Notes under the pieces: model-generated
What the model saw: the letters and a program-made list of their open reading frames with translations, nothing else
The model's database searches: none
What the model was told of the DNA's origin: nothing
Position numbers and translations under genes: made by a program
NCBI GenBank assembly: GCA_036245805.1
Contig: BTRK01000005.1
Coordinates: forward strand, 3,720,001-3,784,000
Source: Pristionchus mayeri
Taxonomy: Eukaryota; Nematoda; Chromadorea; Rhabditida; Neodiplogasteridae
Direction of reading: 5' to 3'
Length of the DNA stretch: 64,000 bases
Part shown: piece by piece, positions 46,601-57,763 of the stretch
Numbering within the stretch: position 1 is the first letter of the stretch
Layout: the number at the start of each line of letters is the position of its first letter

Positions 46601-48322
46601 GCTCAACTTCTCAAATATTTGAGACCTCCTTAATTTGCATAACATATATGTAGTAGGGCAAGAGTTGCTTGTTCGGTTAAACGTGAAAAACCAGAGCTTC
46701 ATTGCGAGCGAGAAAATATAAACAACAAAAAGTGCTGATTTCGATGTTGGTTTAAATTTCTAAATCGCGGTTCCGAAATATCCTAATTATTTATTGACTG
46801 ATGAATCTACTCCTAAATATGAATCTACTCCTAAAGTGTTCTAAGATAGGAAGGTAGAAAATAATGAACCACTATTGAGCTCTCAAGGTCGATCAGTACG
46901 AGTGCAGTGCCAGAAAATATAAAACATTCTCCAATTAGCGTAGTTTACTGATTTGGCCAAAATGTTAAGCGGGAATTCAGAGGACCAGAATTTCTGAAGA
47001 GTCAAATTATATGCCTGTGTAATAGGATTTTCAATAAGCCTTCACGTTTGTCTCAATCTCATTTGTCCTTGGAGTTACAATCAAATGAATAGTATTGAAA
47101 ATCAAGAACAATTTAGAGTTTGACTGTGAATAGTGTCATCCTTGCTGATCGAATGGGCTCAATATTGTATCGCGTAAAAAGTATTCCCAAGCCTTCATCA
47201 TCTTTGAATAACCATTAGTTGATTGGCTGAATAAGATGGACAGGGTAGGTCAGGTCAAAATGCCCGAACATGAAAACAGTCAGAAACTTTTGAACCAACC
47301 TAATATTTATCAATTTATTTGTATATTTCCTTAGGTGTGCTGTCGGGCCGGTTGCTGCGCTGTCCCTCCTCCACCTACCGTCCCTCCTCGACTCATCGTC
47401 ACTCCTCGCGCGATCGTCCCTCCAACTACGAAAGCCCCTCCTCCCCCAGTCCAGCATTCGAATCCACCCCCGCTCCTTGGATCACTCGTCACTATCGCCA
47501 TTGTGTACGTTTCATCTGGTAATCTGACACAATCTAAATCGCCTCTTCTATCGCAATGCTTGATCGGCAAAATATGCGGTAGAATGAAGTGGGTAAGAAG
47601 AGTGAGCCTTTCCTTTTATTCAATTTGACATTGTGTGCGTTTTCCAGTCTCGTTATCACATGCTCATTTGCACTTTTTTAAACAGAGTGTGTAGAGTCAT
47701 TCGATAACTTATGCTTTCTCCTTCTTACGCCATTACGTGACAGAGATCGCCAAATGCTCAGATTCTTTCGTGAAAACTTTGCTCTACTCAGTAATAGTAA
47801 AACCTTATAGTATCCTCATCGTGCTTCTGTTTCTCCTGTGCGTATGTGGATGCATCTTCGCGAGCAAGTGCTACGCGTGCTTGTTCGGGGGAAACGAGAA
47901 AAAGAGTGAGGAGAACGAGGCTCAGGAAGGTGAGTGTGGTTACCGTGATAAGAGCAAACTGTTTCGTTAATTTCGGTGGGATTTCGGTACGGACCATACA
48001 GCCTTAGGCTTAATAAAGCTTAGCCATCCAGTACCAAGATAACTCCAGTTAGTACATACGATTCTTTGCAGAGTACCTCATGCAGGAGTGCGAGCAACAG
48101 CCTGTCGACTATCATCCGCAGTACGAGCAAACAAACCTTGATGGATACCCGCCCCAGAACCAGTACCCAAACCAAGGATACCCGCCCCAGCCCCAGTATC
48201 CGTACACTCCGAATCAATACCCATCCTATCCCAACCATAAGAAGTCGCATAGCCGTAGCAGCAGCAGTAGCAGCAGCTCGAGTAGTAGCTCACGCAGTAG
48301 CTCAAACAGTGGGAAATCGTGA
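43614..48322 (+). CDS. CX-module single-pass membrane protein
   Basis: Fourteen exons keep phase throughout: 43614-43713, 43947-44035, 44272-44334, 44494-44553, 44626-44685, 44759-44818, 44935-44975, 45317-45399, 45521-45648, 45713-46096, 46255-46317, 47335-47504, 47811-47929, 48072-48322 (TGA), giving about 556 residues. Signal peptide (MLLLVLLLSTQVTP), a Gly/Ser-rich part, then three 60-nt exons each coding a 20-residue repeat (QPQPSGFNNGGFQSGPHPNP), preceded by a related 63-nt exon. Next come LAAGALGAVAGVA and the CX module: SYGGRHFYWDNTY, MITCSI, then VQFADGSRPMNVTWGCKAGT and VCCRAGCC. A 128-residue Thr/Ser-rich exon splits the module. One membrane helix (LLFLLCVCGCIF) precedes a tail with YPP/NQYP repeats and a Ser/Arg run. 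Nematode CX proteins are of unknown function. Signal peptide and helix put it at the cell surface. Confidence 0.85.
46415..47303. mobile_element. Mariner-type MITE in a CX-gene intron
   Basis: TTAGGTTGGTTCAAAAGTTT on the left and the exact complement on the right, with flanking TA (46413-46414 and 47304-47305). Length is 889 bp. No transposase frame survives. It lies between the exons at 46255-46317 and 47335-47504 and leaves only about 30 bp before the next acceptor. Confidence 0.92.
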
Positions 48323-48827
48323 GCCATGACAGTTTTGTTGAAGACACGTGTATCCGCTAATTCATTCGACGCTTATTCCGAATACCAGCTACAATTATGA
48401 GATATTTCAAAGACCACATGCATGGTTGTTTTACGTGTTTCTTTAAATGAAGTGTCCTCCAACATTTGTTCCATTTATTAATTTTAGCGATAAAGAAATC
48501 GAGCGTATTCTATCGAGTACAGTTTTTCGCGAGTCCAACGAAACGGGTATCGGAAGCAAATATACGTTCTCCAGTAGCATGTGTAACTCGGGCAACCACC
48601 TTTTCATTTCCCATATTCCATACTGATATAAAATTTGCATATTATAAAATATGACAAACATATGAAATTTAATTTCTCGAACATATGCTAAAAATTGAAA
48701 CAACGAATTACATAGCCAGATGACGATCATTTTACACTGACAATCATTTTTCGTATATGTACATAGTATAGTGCTAAAGTTCTGCTCCCTTAAGTTACAT
48801 ACATTTTTATGACTAATTAAGCGTGTT

Positions 48828-48942
48828 TTCCCGCTCAGATTGCACCAAATAATGAGACATGAAATGGACTTCCTTTGTTTGCACGAGATTAAAAGTGAAA
48901 CTCATTTCATTTCTCAATCTTTGGCGCAATCTGAGCGGGAAA
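48828..48942. repeat. Short inverted repeat
   Basis: TTTCCCGCTCAGATTGC pairs with GCAATCTGAGCGGGAAA. The ends are perfect for about 14-17 bp and the inside pairs partly (ATGAGACATGAAATGGA against TCATTTCATTTCTCAA). It lies about 500 bp after the CX gene. Confidence 0.75.
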
Positions 48943-49344
48943 TCAGTTGAAGAATGCAAAAAAAATCTTGAATGTTTCGTGCAGTGCGGGCCTCATATCG
49001 GTCTCCCTCTTCTTCCTATAAAATATCTCCCAACTGCCCGATGCTGCTTTGTAGATGATCCAGGGAAGAATGAATCGTTTCGATCGCTGGATCTTCTGAG
49101 AGTGAGTAATAGGCTTCGGTACAATTTCTGTGTATCTTCATTGTAATATTATTTTACCACTCGACAGTTCGATAGAGTTGCTAGAGTGAAAATACGATTA
49201 CCTGAGTAGACTCGATAGAGTCCGCTTTGGATAGAAGATCGGCAATTGGATCCACAGAGGATGCGGAAGTCTGCAATCAGAACTATTATTCGAAATTTTC
49301 GATCAAAAATGCGAGCAAAAATATTTCCTTGATTTGCGAGAATG

Positions 49345-49475
49345 GCAAATCTATCTGGCACCATAACTGCCTGGTACCATAATCTGGTACCGCAATCTGT
49401 TACCACAACTGCCTGGTACCATAATCTGATACCATAGCGGTCTCGTACCATAATCTGGTACCAACACTGCACCAC
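49345..49475. repeat. Degenerate tandem repeat with CTGGTACCATAAT
   Basis: Variants of a 12-16 bp unit (CTGGTACCATAATCTG, CTGCCTGGTACC, CTCGTACCATAAT) follow each other about eight times with changing spacing. No coding sense. Confidence 0.8.
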
Positions 49476-49479
49476 GAGT

Positions 49480-50450
49480 GGTTTGGTAGGCGAAATAGCA
49501 CTCACCGATGCGAGCTTGCTACGAGAATTAAGAGGAGTGAATTCATGCTGTCCTTGTCAATACGAGAATTCGTTTTCTATTTATACTACTGACTTGCTAA
49601 TCAACGCATGTAGATTGATAATCACGCAGAGATTAATTAGATTGATTCTTTTCAACTATGCAATTGGTTGCTTAATAATGCATTACTAACGCGAGATGCA
49701 AAGGTAAAATTGACCGAATGATATATTCAAAATTATAACAGCTAACTTCTTTGTGTATCTGGTTATGGAGACTTGCTTACATCACATTATTAAGCTCGAT
49801 ACAGTACAAAATCGAAAACCGCACCCAATACTTAAATTTGCTATGAAACATAGCAATTGGCCACTAGCTTGCTCGCAAACGGATATGGATAATTTATGTT
49901 TCAAACTCACTATGAAATGTAAACGGTTTTTGAGATATAATTTGGATATGTTTAACCAATGATTCACATTGAAACTCAATACAGTAAGCTAACATTCCGC
50001 GCAAGAGAAAATTCCTTGCTTTTCGAATTTTAAAACGAGCACGAAATGAGCTTTTGAGTTGCACGGGGCGTAATACTGTGGCATGTACTTGCCATGTGTC
50101 AGACTCGTATTCCGGATATGCACCTGAACGCACAAGAGTCGACCACAGAACTGCAGGGTCTGGCTCACTGAAGTTAAATATGAAAAATGAGGTAGTCAAG
50201 GGTGCTGACCATAGTGGTTAACTTAATTTTGCATCTTCAATGGAATTGTGCACGGCAATGATATTTTATATTTTTTGTTAAGAATTTTTTTCAATGCCAC
50301 CAACCAGGATACAATTGTAGGCTCATCTCTTTATCGAAATATTGATAGGACCACAAATAATTCAAAATATCACGATTCTCAAAATGCTCTGTAAATTCTA
50401 TAATTGTGATTTTATATATTCAGCCTACAACACTTTTCCGCAATATGTGT
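49480..50450. other. Spacer before the F-box genes
   Basis: No gene supported. Near 50020-50080 there is a reversed copy of sequence found at about 6570-6630 (AATGAGCTTTTGAGTTGCAC), so a dispersed repeat is present. Confidence 0.4.
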
Positions 50451-50456
50451 CAATGA

Positions 50457-51868
50457 ATACCTCAGCAAGGCTATCGGCTCGCGCCGCTGGAAGATAATTA
50501 GAAAAATCCAGATTCGTAATGCGAAGTGTATCCATCGTTAGAGAAAACATGTCGAGAACAATCGTTTCCCAATTTGCATCGTGAAGACCGAATAGGTAGG
50601 AGTTTTGTAGGCCCAGTTCACAATGACTTTGATGTATGTGCAACACACGAACTCGTGCCGCTAAATCGCGCAATATGCTGACTGCAAATAACATATATTT
50701 GTATGTTATTGTATACGATATTATTATATGCATTTGAGATATGTTGCATATTCCTTAGAATTTTGAAATTCATGTAATCCGTTCTACATAGTTGAGATTT
50801 TGCGAAATATATGATTATATAATTCGTGCACTGCAAGACACTTCACATCTTACCTGTGTTAGTAGCAGTAACTATGGATACGGATAGAGTGAGCTGATGA
50901 ACCTCTCGTCCTCCCAAAAACTCTTGAAGTTTAGTTCTGCAAAGAAATGTGGAAGATCTGATATTTTGGAGTAAACACTAGGCTCTCTTATTGGAATGAT
51001 GTTGTACTATTTTCGGATGTTTCATGTTCGCTATACGTATGAGCGAAATGATACAAAACCATTCCAATAATATAACCCAGTATACACTGACATTTGCGCA
51101 TCCGACAGTTCGACGACGGAAATATGAAGTTGATCAATCTGAACATTGCTCAGGTGTTCCTTGAAGCTGTCAAAATCATTGCCATTCAGTTCGGCCTTTC
51201 TAATTTTCTGGCCCAGATAACTTCTGATGCATTTAATCGCACTTCCATGATTTGCCGCATCAGATTTATCCCATTCAAACCACTCAAATAACTTATTTGG
51301 CATATATAACAATTGTTGCAAACTCACATACGCAAAAGTATTGATTCCGTAACTTCGTTTTCGAAAATCTGAGAACTTTTGAGCGTCAATTTTGACAGAG
51401 CGAAGTTTGAATCCCAAGGCTGATAGGGGGACACGAACAATGACGTCAATCCTGACGGTTGCGTTATAATTCTAAATGACAAATTTACCTCACACTGCTC
51501 ATATCGTAAGTCAATAATTAGCCCGCCGTATTGCGGCTGCGTAACTTGAATATATCGACGAACGGGACATTTACTGCTCGCATTGCGAATTCGTCCACAT
51601 AATACTTAATCACATGGGAAACCTTAAAGAATGAATTTGAAATTATTATTTTGAATTCTTCTAAAAACAAGTATTGATTACAATGAAATATGAATAAACT
51701 AACCAATCGAAGGTCGAATGCTGACTCGGGCACCAATTCGAATATATCCCACGCCAATTCCATGGGCAAACTCTCATAAAGGGATAAGGAGACTTCATCG
51801 GGCGATTCTTGATCGATCTTCGGCCATTTTACACGTAGTTGATCGTCCATCGAAGTAGATCTCTTCAT
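50457..51868 (-). CDS. F-box-like protein, copy A
   Basis: Exons in gene order: 51868-51704 (MKRSTSMDDQ, then the F-box SLPMELAWDIFELVPESAFD, LRL), 51622 to about 51527, 51471-51328 (RIDVIVRVPLSALGFKLRS), 51282-51092 (WFEWDKSDAANHGSAIKCIR and QLHISVVELSDAQ), about 50940-50853 (FLGGREVHQLTLSVSIVTAT), about 50700-50460 (RVLHIHQSHCELGLQNSYLF, SNYLPAARADSLAE). The last exon was not found; the open frame runs to a stop near 50425. F-box proteins link targets to SCF ubiquitin ligases; the C-terminal repeats look leucine-rich or FTH-like. After exon 2 the donor is GC (GCGGGC) where copy B has GTGAAC. GC donors can work, so this alone does not make it a pseudogene. A mariner lies about 200 bp upstream. 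Confidence 0.6.
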
Positions 51869-52070
51869 AATCTCAAAAAATACATTGAATTCATCCGATA
51901 AAGGAACAGTAATTAATGTTGAATGGTTCATTCTTATTGAATAGCTATAACCAAAATAAAGCGGGTGGCACAGGAAGAAGGATCGATCAGAGAGTTTTCC
52001 TGGCAAGACATGGAGAATACAGGGGAAATCAAGAGTTCTTTTCATCCCTCTCCCCTCTATCTTCTTATTA

Positions 52071-53205
52071 TTGGAGTGTCCGGAAAGTTCGTATAATTTT
52101 TTGTTTTTATTTTTTATTCAATGCTTTACAATTCTCAGTGACCAATGTATGCCCCCTTCTTTCTCACTACCTCCCTCCAGCGATTGGGCAGGGTCTCGAT
52201 TCCTCTCTTCCAGAATGCGGGTTTCTTCGAGACCGCCCAGTTCACGAAAGCCCTCACAACTTCATCTCAATTCTTGAACTTCTTTCCTTTGCAGAAGTCA
52301 GAGAGAGAGCGGAAGCGGTGGTAGTCGCATGGGCGAGCATTGCCATCAGAAGAAAAATTTTGCCCTGGTTCAGGAGTCTGGGAGGGACTCTGATCGCGAC
52401 ATCTTCCAGTTGTTCAGAGAAGAGGTCGGCATTGATGCTGGTGCCAGGGGCGAGGACCTCCCAGTAGATGGGACCGAGCACTGAGAAGAAGAAGCAGAGG
52501 AGTTCCTTCTTTCCGTGCTCTTCCTTCTTCGGGACGGGCGTGGGCTTCTCATCTGCATCCACAAATTGCAGTCTCCTCACAGGGTTATCGTACGTGATCC
52601 ACTTCTCATCTGTAGCGATGATGGAATTGACCCATCGAAGATTGGATCTACGATGGAGTAATTCCCGACAGACTTGAACACGATTTTTCAGCTGTTCGGG
52701 GGAGAGGTCATGGGGAATCACTTGTAGGAGTTTCGGCTTCTTCCCAGATCGATGGATATCGGACACCGTTGATCTGGGAGTACCAGTATCCTTCTTCAAC
52801 TCACGCACACTGGCCATGGGCTTGCGCTTCAGTGTGCGGAGAACGAGAGGCTGATCGAGGGAGGGAGGGCGTCCAGAGCGGGGTTGATCATCGAGACCAA
52901 ACTCCCCTTTCTTGAAGCGGGAGAACCACTTATAGCAGAAGGGTATGGAGGGGGCGTCAGCTCCTTCCGACTGGGCCAGGGCAGGGATCGGCCAAGACGG
53001 TAGTAATGAAGTAAAACTGCTCGGAGGTAGAGATGGGAGTCCATCACAAGAATCAATAAAGCAACTAGGAGACTGATTAAATCCTCTCACTACTCAACGT
53101 CAGAATGATGCAATACATTGTTGACAAACCGATTGCGCAATCACTGCATTTGATCGCGAACTGACTTTTTTCCGAAGCATTATACGAACTTTCCGGACAC
53201 CCCAA
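52071..53205 (-). mobile_element. Mariner element, deleted copy A
   Basis: Ends TTGGAGTGTCCGGAAAGTTC and the complement of TTGGGGTGTCCGG, with TA at 52069-52070 and 53206-53207; 1135 bp. The transposase frame runs on the minus strand (TDEKWITYDNPVRRLQF and GPIYWEVLAPGTSINADLF are intact). Compared with copy B it lacks a block of about 90 bp that carries the third catalytic Asp (SPCDYH region), has a one-base loss in MDNARPH, and has a smaller deletion near the N-terminus. Inactive. Confidence 0.92.
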
Positions 53206-53860
53206 TATGTTATCAACAACTTCTCACACCATGCATTCTCTCTAGTTCCGTTTGTCTCTAACTCGCATAATGCGCGGCATGCCTTCCTTATCATAACTCG
53301 CGTCCCACCCTTTTCTCGCGCCCTCTAAATATTACCATGAACTCAGGGAAATGACTTACAATCATGAGCCATATAGTGCAAGGAAAGCACGGAATATGAC
53401 AATGACATTTTCGGCGACGGGATGGGTAAGCCGAAATTGCAATATCAGTATCATGGATGGCTGAAGAATGGTAGTTACGGTGAATCATGGATTGATAAGA
53501 ATTTTACACTGTCGTACAGTAGGTGTATAATTTAGCATTCATCATGAATCATATCATTTACCAAATCATATGTCATTTATCTTCATGTATCATGTATCAC
53601 TGTACTAAAAACACTAATAATTCACCATCGTAACTCTCAATATAAAGATAGTGAGAGCAAATTGAAAATGTGTTTATTGTTTTCAATGAATACTGTTGTG
53701 TGTCAACATCAGATGCAAATGCATGTTAATATTTATTCGAATTGCTCGTCCACTCTTTTAACGTGCTTGATACTGAAGGTCCTTCTACCGCGAGCAACTG
53801 AGAATAATAAATCATCCCTTCAACGATATATTAAACCTACCGTAAATTGTTATTTGATAA

Positions 53861-55752
53861 TCATCTTGGGAAATATCGGGCGCTTTTAAGTCTGCTGAAC
53901 AGCCAATTGCCTCGAACCACACCCTCCTTTCAAGCTTCGGTAAATTCTAGAATTGTATATTTGTTAATTTAGCTAAGATACACAACATCTATCAAAACAA
54001 TACCTCAGTAAGGCCTTCGGCTCTCGCCGCTGGAAGGTAGTTGGGAAATGCCAGATTAGTAATTCGAAGTTTGTCCAACTTTCGGGAAAACATCTCGAGC
54101 ACAATCGATTCCCAATTAGCATTGTGAAGACCGAAGAGATAGGGCGATTTTCCGTCCAGTTCACATTGGGTTTGATGTATGTGCAGCGCACTAACCCTTG
54201 ACGCTAAATCGTACAAGACGCATACTGAAAGTTTGATCATCAGGCATCACAAAGTTCAGGTATTCGATTGGGAGGGGATATATTTTGCGAAATCACAATT
54301 TTGATCTTAAATATTCTTAAATCAGTAATAACAAGTGTTAGATCAGCGATTATTTTGCGTGAGAGCGTGCCTATTACGTATATGTTTCACTCGTTTTACA
54401 TAATTATCGTTCTCGGAATAAAAACAATTCCTATTTCTTTACGAATGTACAGTCTTCGTAGTGTGACTAGCAAGTATTCATTCGTGATATAGTTCCTGAG
54501 CTTCTCGCCTGGGTCAGAAGCAGTGACTGTAGACACGGACAGGGTTAGATGAGAAACTTTTCGCCTTTCGACAAACTCGAGCAGTGTGGTGCTGCAAAGA
54601 GATGCGGACATCCTCATCTCACGCACTATGTACATTGCAGAGATGATCTCGCAAGAAATCTTTGAAAAAAGTAAATGAACTTACACTTGCTCATCCGAAA
54701 GGTCGACAAAGGTGAGATGAAGATGTTCAATCTCGATATTGTACAGGAGTTTGCATAAGCTATCGATATCATCCCCAATTAGCTCTACCTTTCTAACATT
54801 CTCTCCCATATATCCCCATATGCATTTGATCGCGCTTGCATGGTTCGAAGGGTCTGATTTGTCCCATTCAAACCACTGAAATTTATATTTTGGAATAACT
54901 GAATATTTCGAAACTTACATATGCAAACGTGTCGATCCCGTAGCTTCGTTTTTGAAAATCGGAAAACTTGTGAGCGTCAATTTTGGAAGAGCGAATTTTG
55001 CATCCCAAGGCTGATACGGGGAAATGGTCGATGACGTCAATCCTGACAGTTGCGGTCGAATTCTAAATGATATTTGGTAAAATCAGTTTTTTTTCCAGTC
55101 CGATTCACCAAGAACAACATAGTAATAACATAGGTCATAGTAGTCGGGCTCACTAGAGGACGGAATTTGTCTTTTTAGTTATCTCGCTCTCTCATTATTC
55201 GACCGGCCGATATAGTGTAGAAGAAGGACACAAATTCACGTATTACGCACTTATATTCGCCTTCACGCGAGCTACTTTGATTAATAGTTCGCGAATAGTG
55301 TTCAACCGAATCGTTGGCGGGCTATATATATCATGTCCCATCTCTCTCGACAATAATGTTATGTATCTTCTTTCGGAATACAGATGAATGAAAAGCAGTT
55401 CACCATTTCGCGACTGCGCAACTTGAATATATCGACGACTGGAATGTTGACTCTCTGCATTGCGAAATCATCGACGCAAGATTTGATCTCGTGAGACACC
55501 GAAAATGATAATTTTGAAATGTTTTCTTATCATTGTCGCATTTCAAAATATCTCATTTCGCGCTCAAAAACTAACCAATCGCAAATCGAACGCTGCTTCT
55601 GGAACATATTCGAATATATCCCACGCGAGCTCCATGGGTAATCGCTCAAGTGCGGACAAGGAGGCTTCATCAGGCGATATCGATTCATGATTGGCCCTCG
55701 GCCATTTAGAATTGTGTTGAGGTTGATCATCGTTCGATGTGGATCGCTTCAT
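53861..55752 (-). CDS. F-box-like protein, copy B
   Basis: Gene order: exon 1 from 55752 (MKRSTSNDDQ, then RLPMELAWDIFEYVPEAAFD, LRL) to about 55577; an exon ending near 55404 (VSHEIKSCVDDFAMQRVNIP, VVDIFKLRSREM); about 55062-54919 (ATVRIDVIDHFPVSALGCKI); about 54876-54689 (WFEWDKSDPSNHASAIKCIW, HLHLTFVDLSDEQ); about 54596-54500 (LLEFVERRKVSHLTLSVSTV); about 54230-54005 (RVSALHIHQTQCELDGKSPY, FPNYLPAARAEGLTE); and 53926-53861 (EGVVRGNWLFSRLKSARYFP, TGA). No stop interrupts it, and acceptors and donors are mostly canonical. It is a tandem paralogue of copy A with the same exon plan. Likely an SCF substrate adaptor in the cytosol. The target is unknown. Confidence 0.65.
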
Positions 55753-55900
55753 AACCTCGAACACATAGTGGTAAATTGTTCTGATCAAATACGACATAAA
55801 ACGAGTGGATGTTAAGTGAATGAATGCAACGTTTGCATGATGTTACTCATTGCACCTCTATAAAAAACGGGTTAAAACCAAGACTATAGCGACGATACTA

Positions 55901-57142
55901 TTGGGGTGTCCGGAAAATTCGTATAATTTTTTGTTTTTATTTTTTCTTCAATGCTTTACAATTCTCAGTGACCAATGTATGCACCCTTCTTTCTCACTAC
56001 CTCCCTCCAGCGATTGGGCAGGGTCTCGATTCCTCTCTTCCAGAATGCGGGTTTCTTCGAGACCGCCCAGTTCACGAAAGCCCTCACAACTTCATCTCGA
56101 TTCTTGAACTTCTTTCCTTTGCAGAAGTCAGAGAGAGAGCGGAAGCGGTGGTAGTCGCATGGGGAGAGATCCGGGGAATACGGTGGATGGAAAATCCTCT
56201 CGATCTTCAGCTCGTCCATTTTCTTCTGGGTCATCTTCGCTCGATGTGGGCGAGCATTGTCCATCAGAAGAAGAATTTAGCCCTGGTTCAGGAGTCTGGG
56301 AAGGACACTGATCGCGACATCTTCCACTTGTTCAGAGAAGAGGTCGGCATTGATGCTGGTGCCAGGGGCGAGGACCTCCCAGTAGATGGGACCGAGCACT
56401 GAGAAGAAGAAGCAGAGGAGTTCCTTCTTTCCGTGCTCTTCCTTCTTCGGGACGGGCGTGGGCTTCTCATCTGCATCCACAAATTGCAGTCTCCTCACAG
56501 GGTTATCGTACGTGATCCACTTCTCATCTGTAGCGATGATGGAATTGACCCATCGAAGATTGGATCTACGATGGAGTAATTCCCGACAGACTTGATCACG
56601 ATTTTTCAGCTGTTCGGGGGAGAGGTCATGGGGAATCACTTGTGGGAGTTTCGGCTTCTTCCCAGATCGATGGAAGATATCGGACACCGTTGATCTGGGA
56701 GTACCAGTATCCTTCTTCAACTCACGCACACTGGCCATGGGCTTGCGCTTCAGTGTGCGGAGAACGAGAGGCTGATCGAGGGAGGGAGGGCGTCCAGAGC
56801 GGGGTTGATCATCGAGACCAAACTCCCCTTTCTTGAAGCGGGAGAACCACTTATAGCAGAAGGGTATGGAGGGGGCGTCAGCTCCTTCCGACTGGGCCAG
56901 GGCAGAGTGGGCCTCCTTCACGGATCGGCCAAGACGGTAGTAATGAATTAAAACTGCACGGAGGTAGAGATGGGAGTTCATCACAAGAATCAATGTAGCA
57001 ACTAGGAGACTGATTAAATCCTCTCACTACTCAACGTAAGAATGATGCAATACATTGTTGACAAACAGATTGCGCAATCACTGCATTTGATCGCGAACTG
57101 ACTTCTTTCCGAAGCATTATACGAACTTTCCGGACACCCCAA
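55901..57142 (-). mobile_element. Mariner element, nearly complete copy B
   Basis: Ends TTGGGGTGTCCGGAAAATTC and the matching complement, TA on both flanks (55899-55900, 57143-57144); 1242 bp, a normal mariner length. It differs from copy A by a few substitutions and lacks A's deletions. It lies about 150 bp upstream of F-box copy B's start. Confidence 0.93.
55965..56993 (-). pseudogene. Mariner transposase with one nonsense codon
   Basis: A 343-codon frame from 56993 to 55965 is continuous apart from one TAA at 56277-56279. N-terminal helix-turn-helix part (LIHYYRLGRSVKEAHSALAQ, KWFSRFKKGEFGLDDQPRSG), linker, then DEKWITYDN, MDNARPHRAK and PYSPDLSPCDYHRF carry the three catalytic Asp. The end is WREVVRKKGAYIGH. 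Where this copy has TAA, copy A has AAA (Lys, QGKIFLLM). Family role: cut-and-paste transposition at TA. Recently active by its low divergence from copy A. Confidence 0.92.
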
Positions 57143-57654
57143 TATTTTGCTGAACCATCTTCACTAATCGTTTGTTTAACCCCCAACAAGAGCGATAAAC
57201 ACATCATTACCGACAAAAAAGCTGTGACGCGGAAAGAAACTGATGGGAGAGATGTATATGCAAGGCAGTGAATGAGAGACGCAGATAAAGTGGCGAGAGA
57301 GAGAGAGGCTGCCACACTTTCTATGTTCTTCTCGCGCCCTCTCATTCGCAATACTATCTTGACGCCGCATCCCATTACCTGCCCCCGCACATGTTCCCTT
57401 TCTCTCTTGTCTCGATAAGCGTCTGGTGAACAGAATACACGCGTGTCCTCCGTTTATGACCGCGTCTCTTGCGATCATTCGGTCTCCTCTGTTCACTGTG
57501 GTCAATGATGTAACGATCAACATTGACTTTGAAAAAAAAACGAACTGTTAGTAACATATCTCTATTAATTAGTAATCTCCAACTATTTTTGCACCATCGA
57601 ATTTGTACACCAAACTCGCTGAATGAACATGCACCAGAGGAGTCGCTGGTTGCC

Positions 57655-57662
57655 TATAAAAG
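57655..57662 (+). promoter_or_regulatory. TATA box
   Basis: TATAAAAG lies 109 bp upstream of the ATG at 57764, a plausible distance for a strongly expressed small secreted-peptide gene. A pyrimidine-rich leader (CTTCTTCATTCTCCTTCCTC) follows. Confidence 0.5.
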
Positions 57663-57763
57663 TAGCCGGAAACGCTTTTGTGTATCACTCTTCTTCATTC
57701 TCCTTCCTCCCCTTATTCTACTCCTTTTTCTTCTCTTCTGTTTCACGCTACGCTCTCCTCACA

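Noticed and set aside
43614..48322. Prion-like protein because of LAAGALGAVAGVA
   Set aside because: The Ala/Gly-rich stretch is followed by a full CX module and a CCxxxCC end, which fit the nematode CX family.
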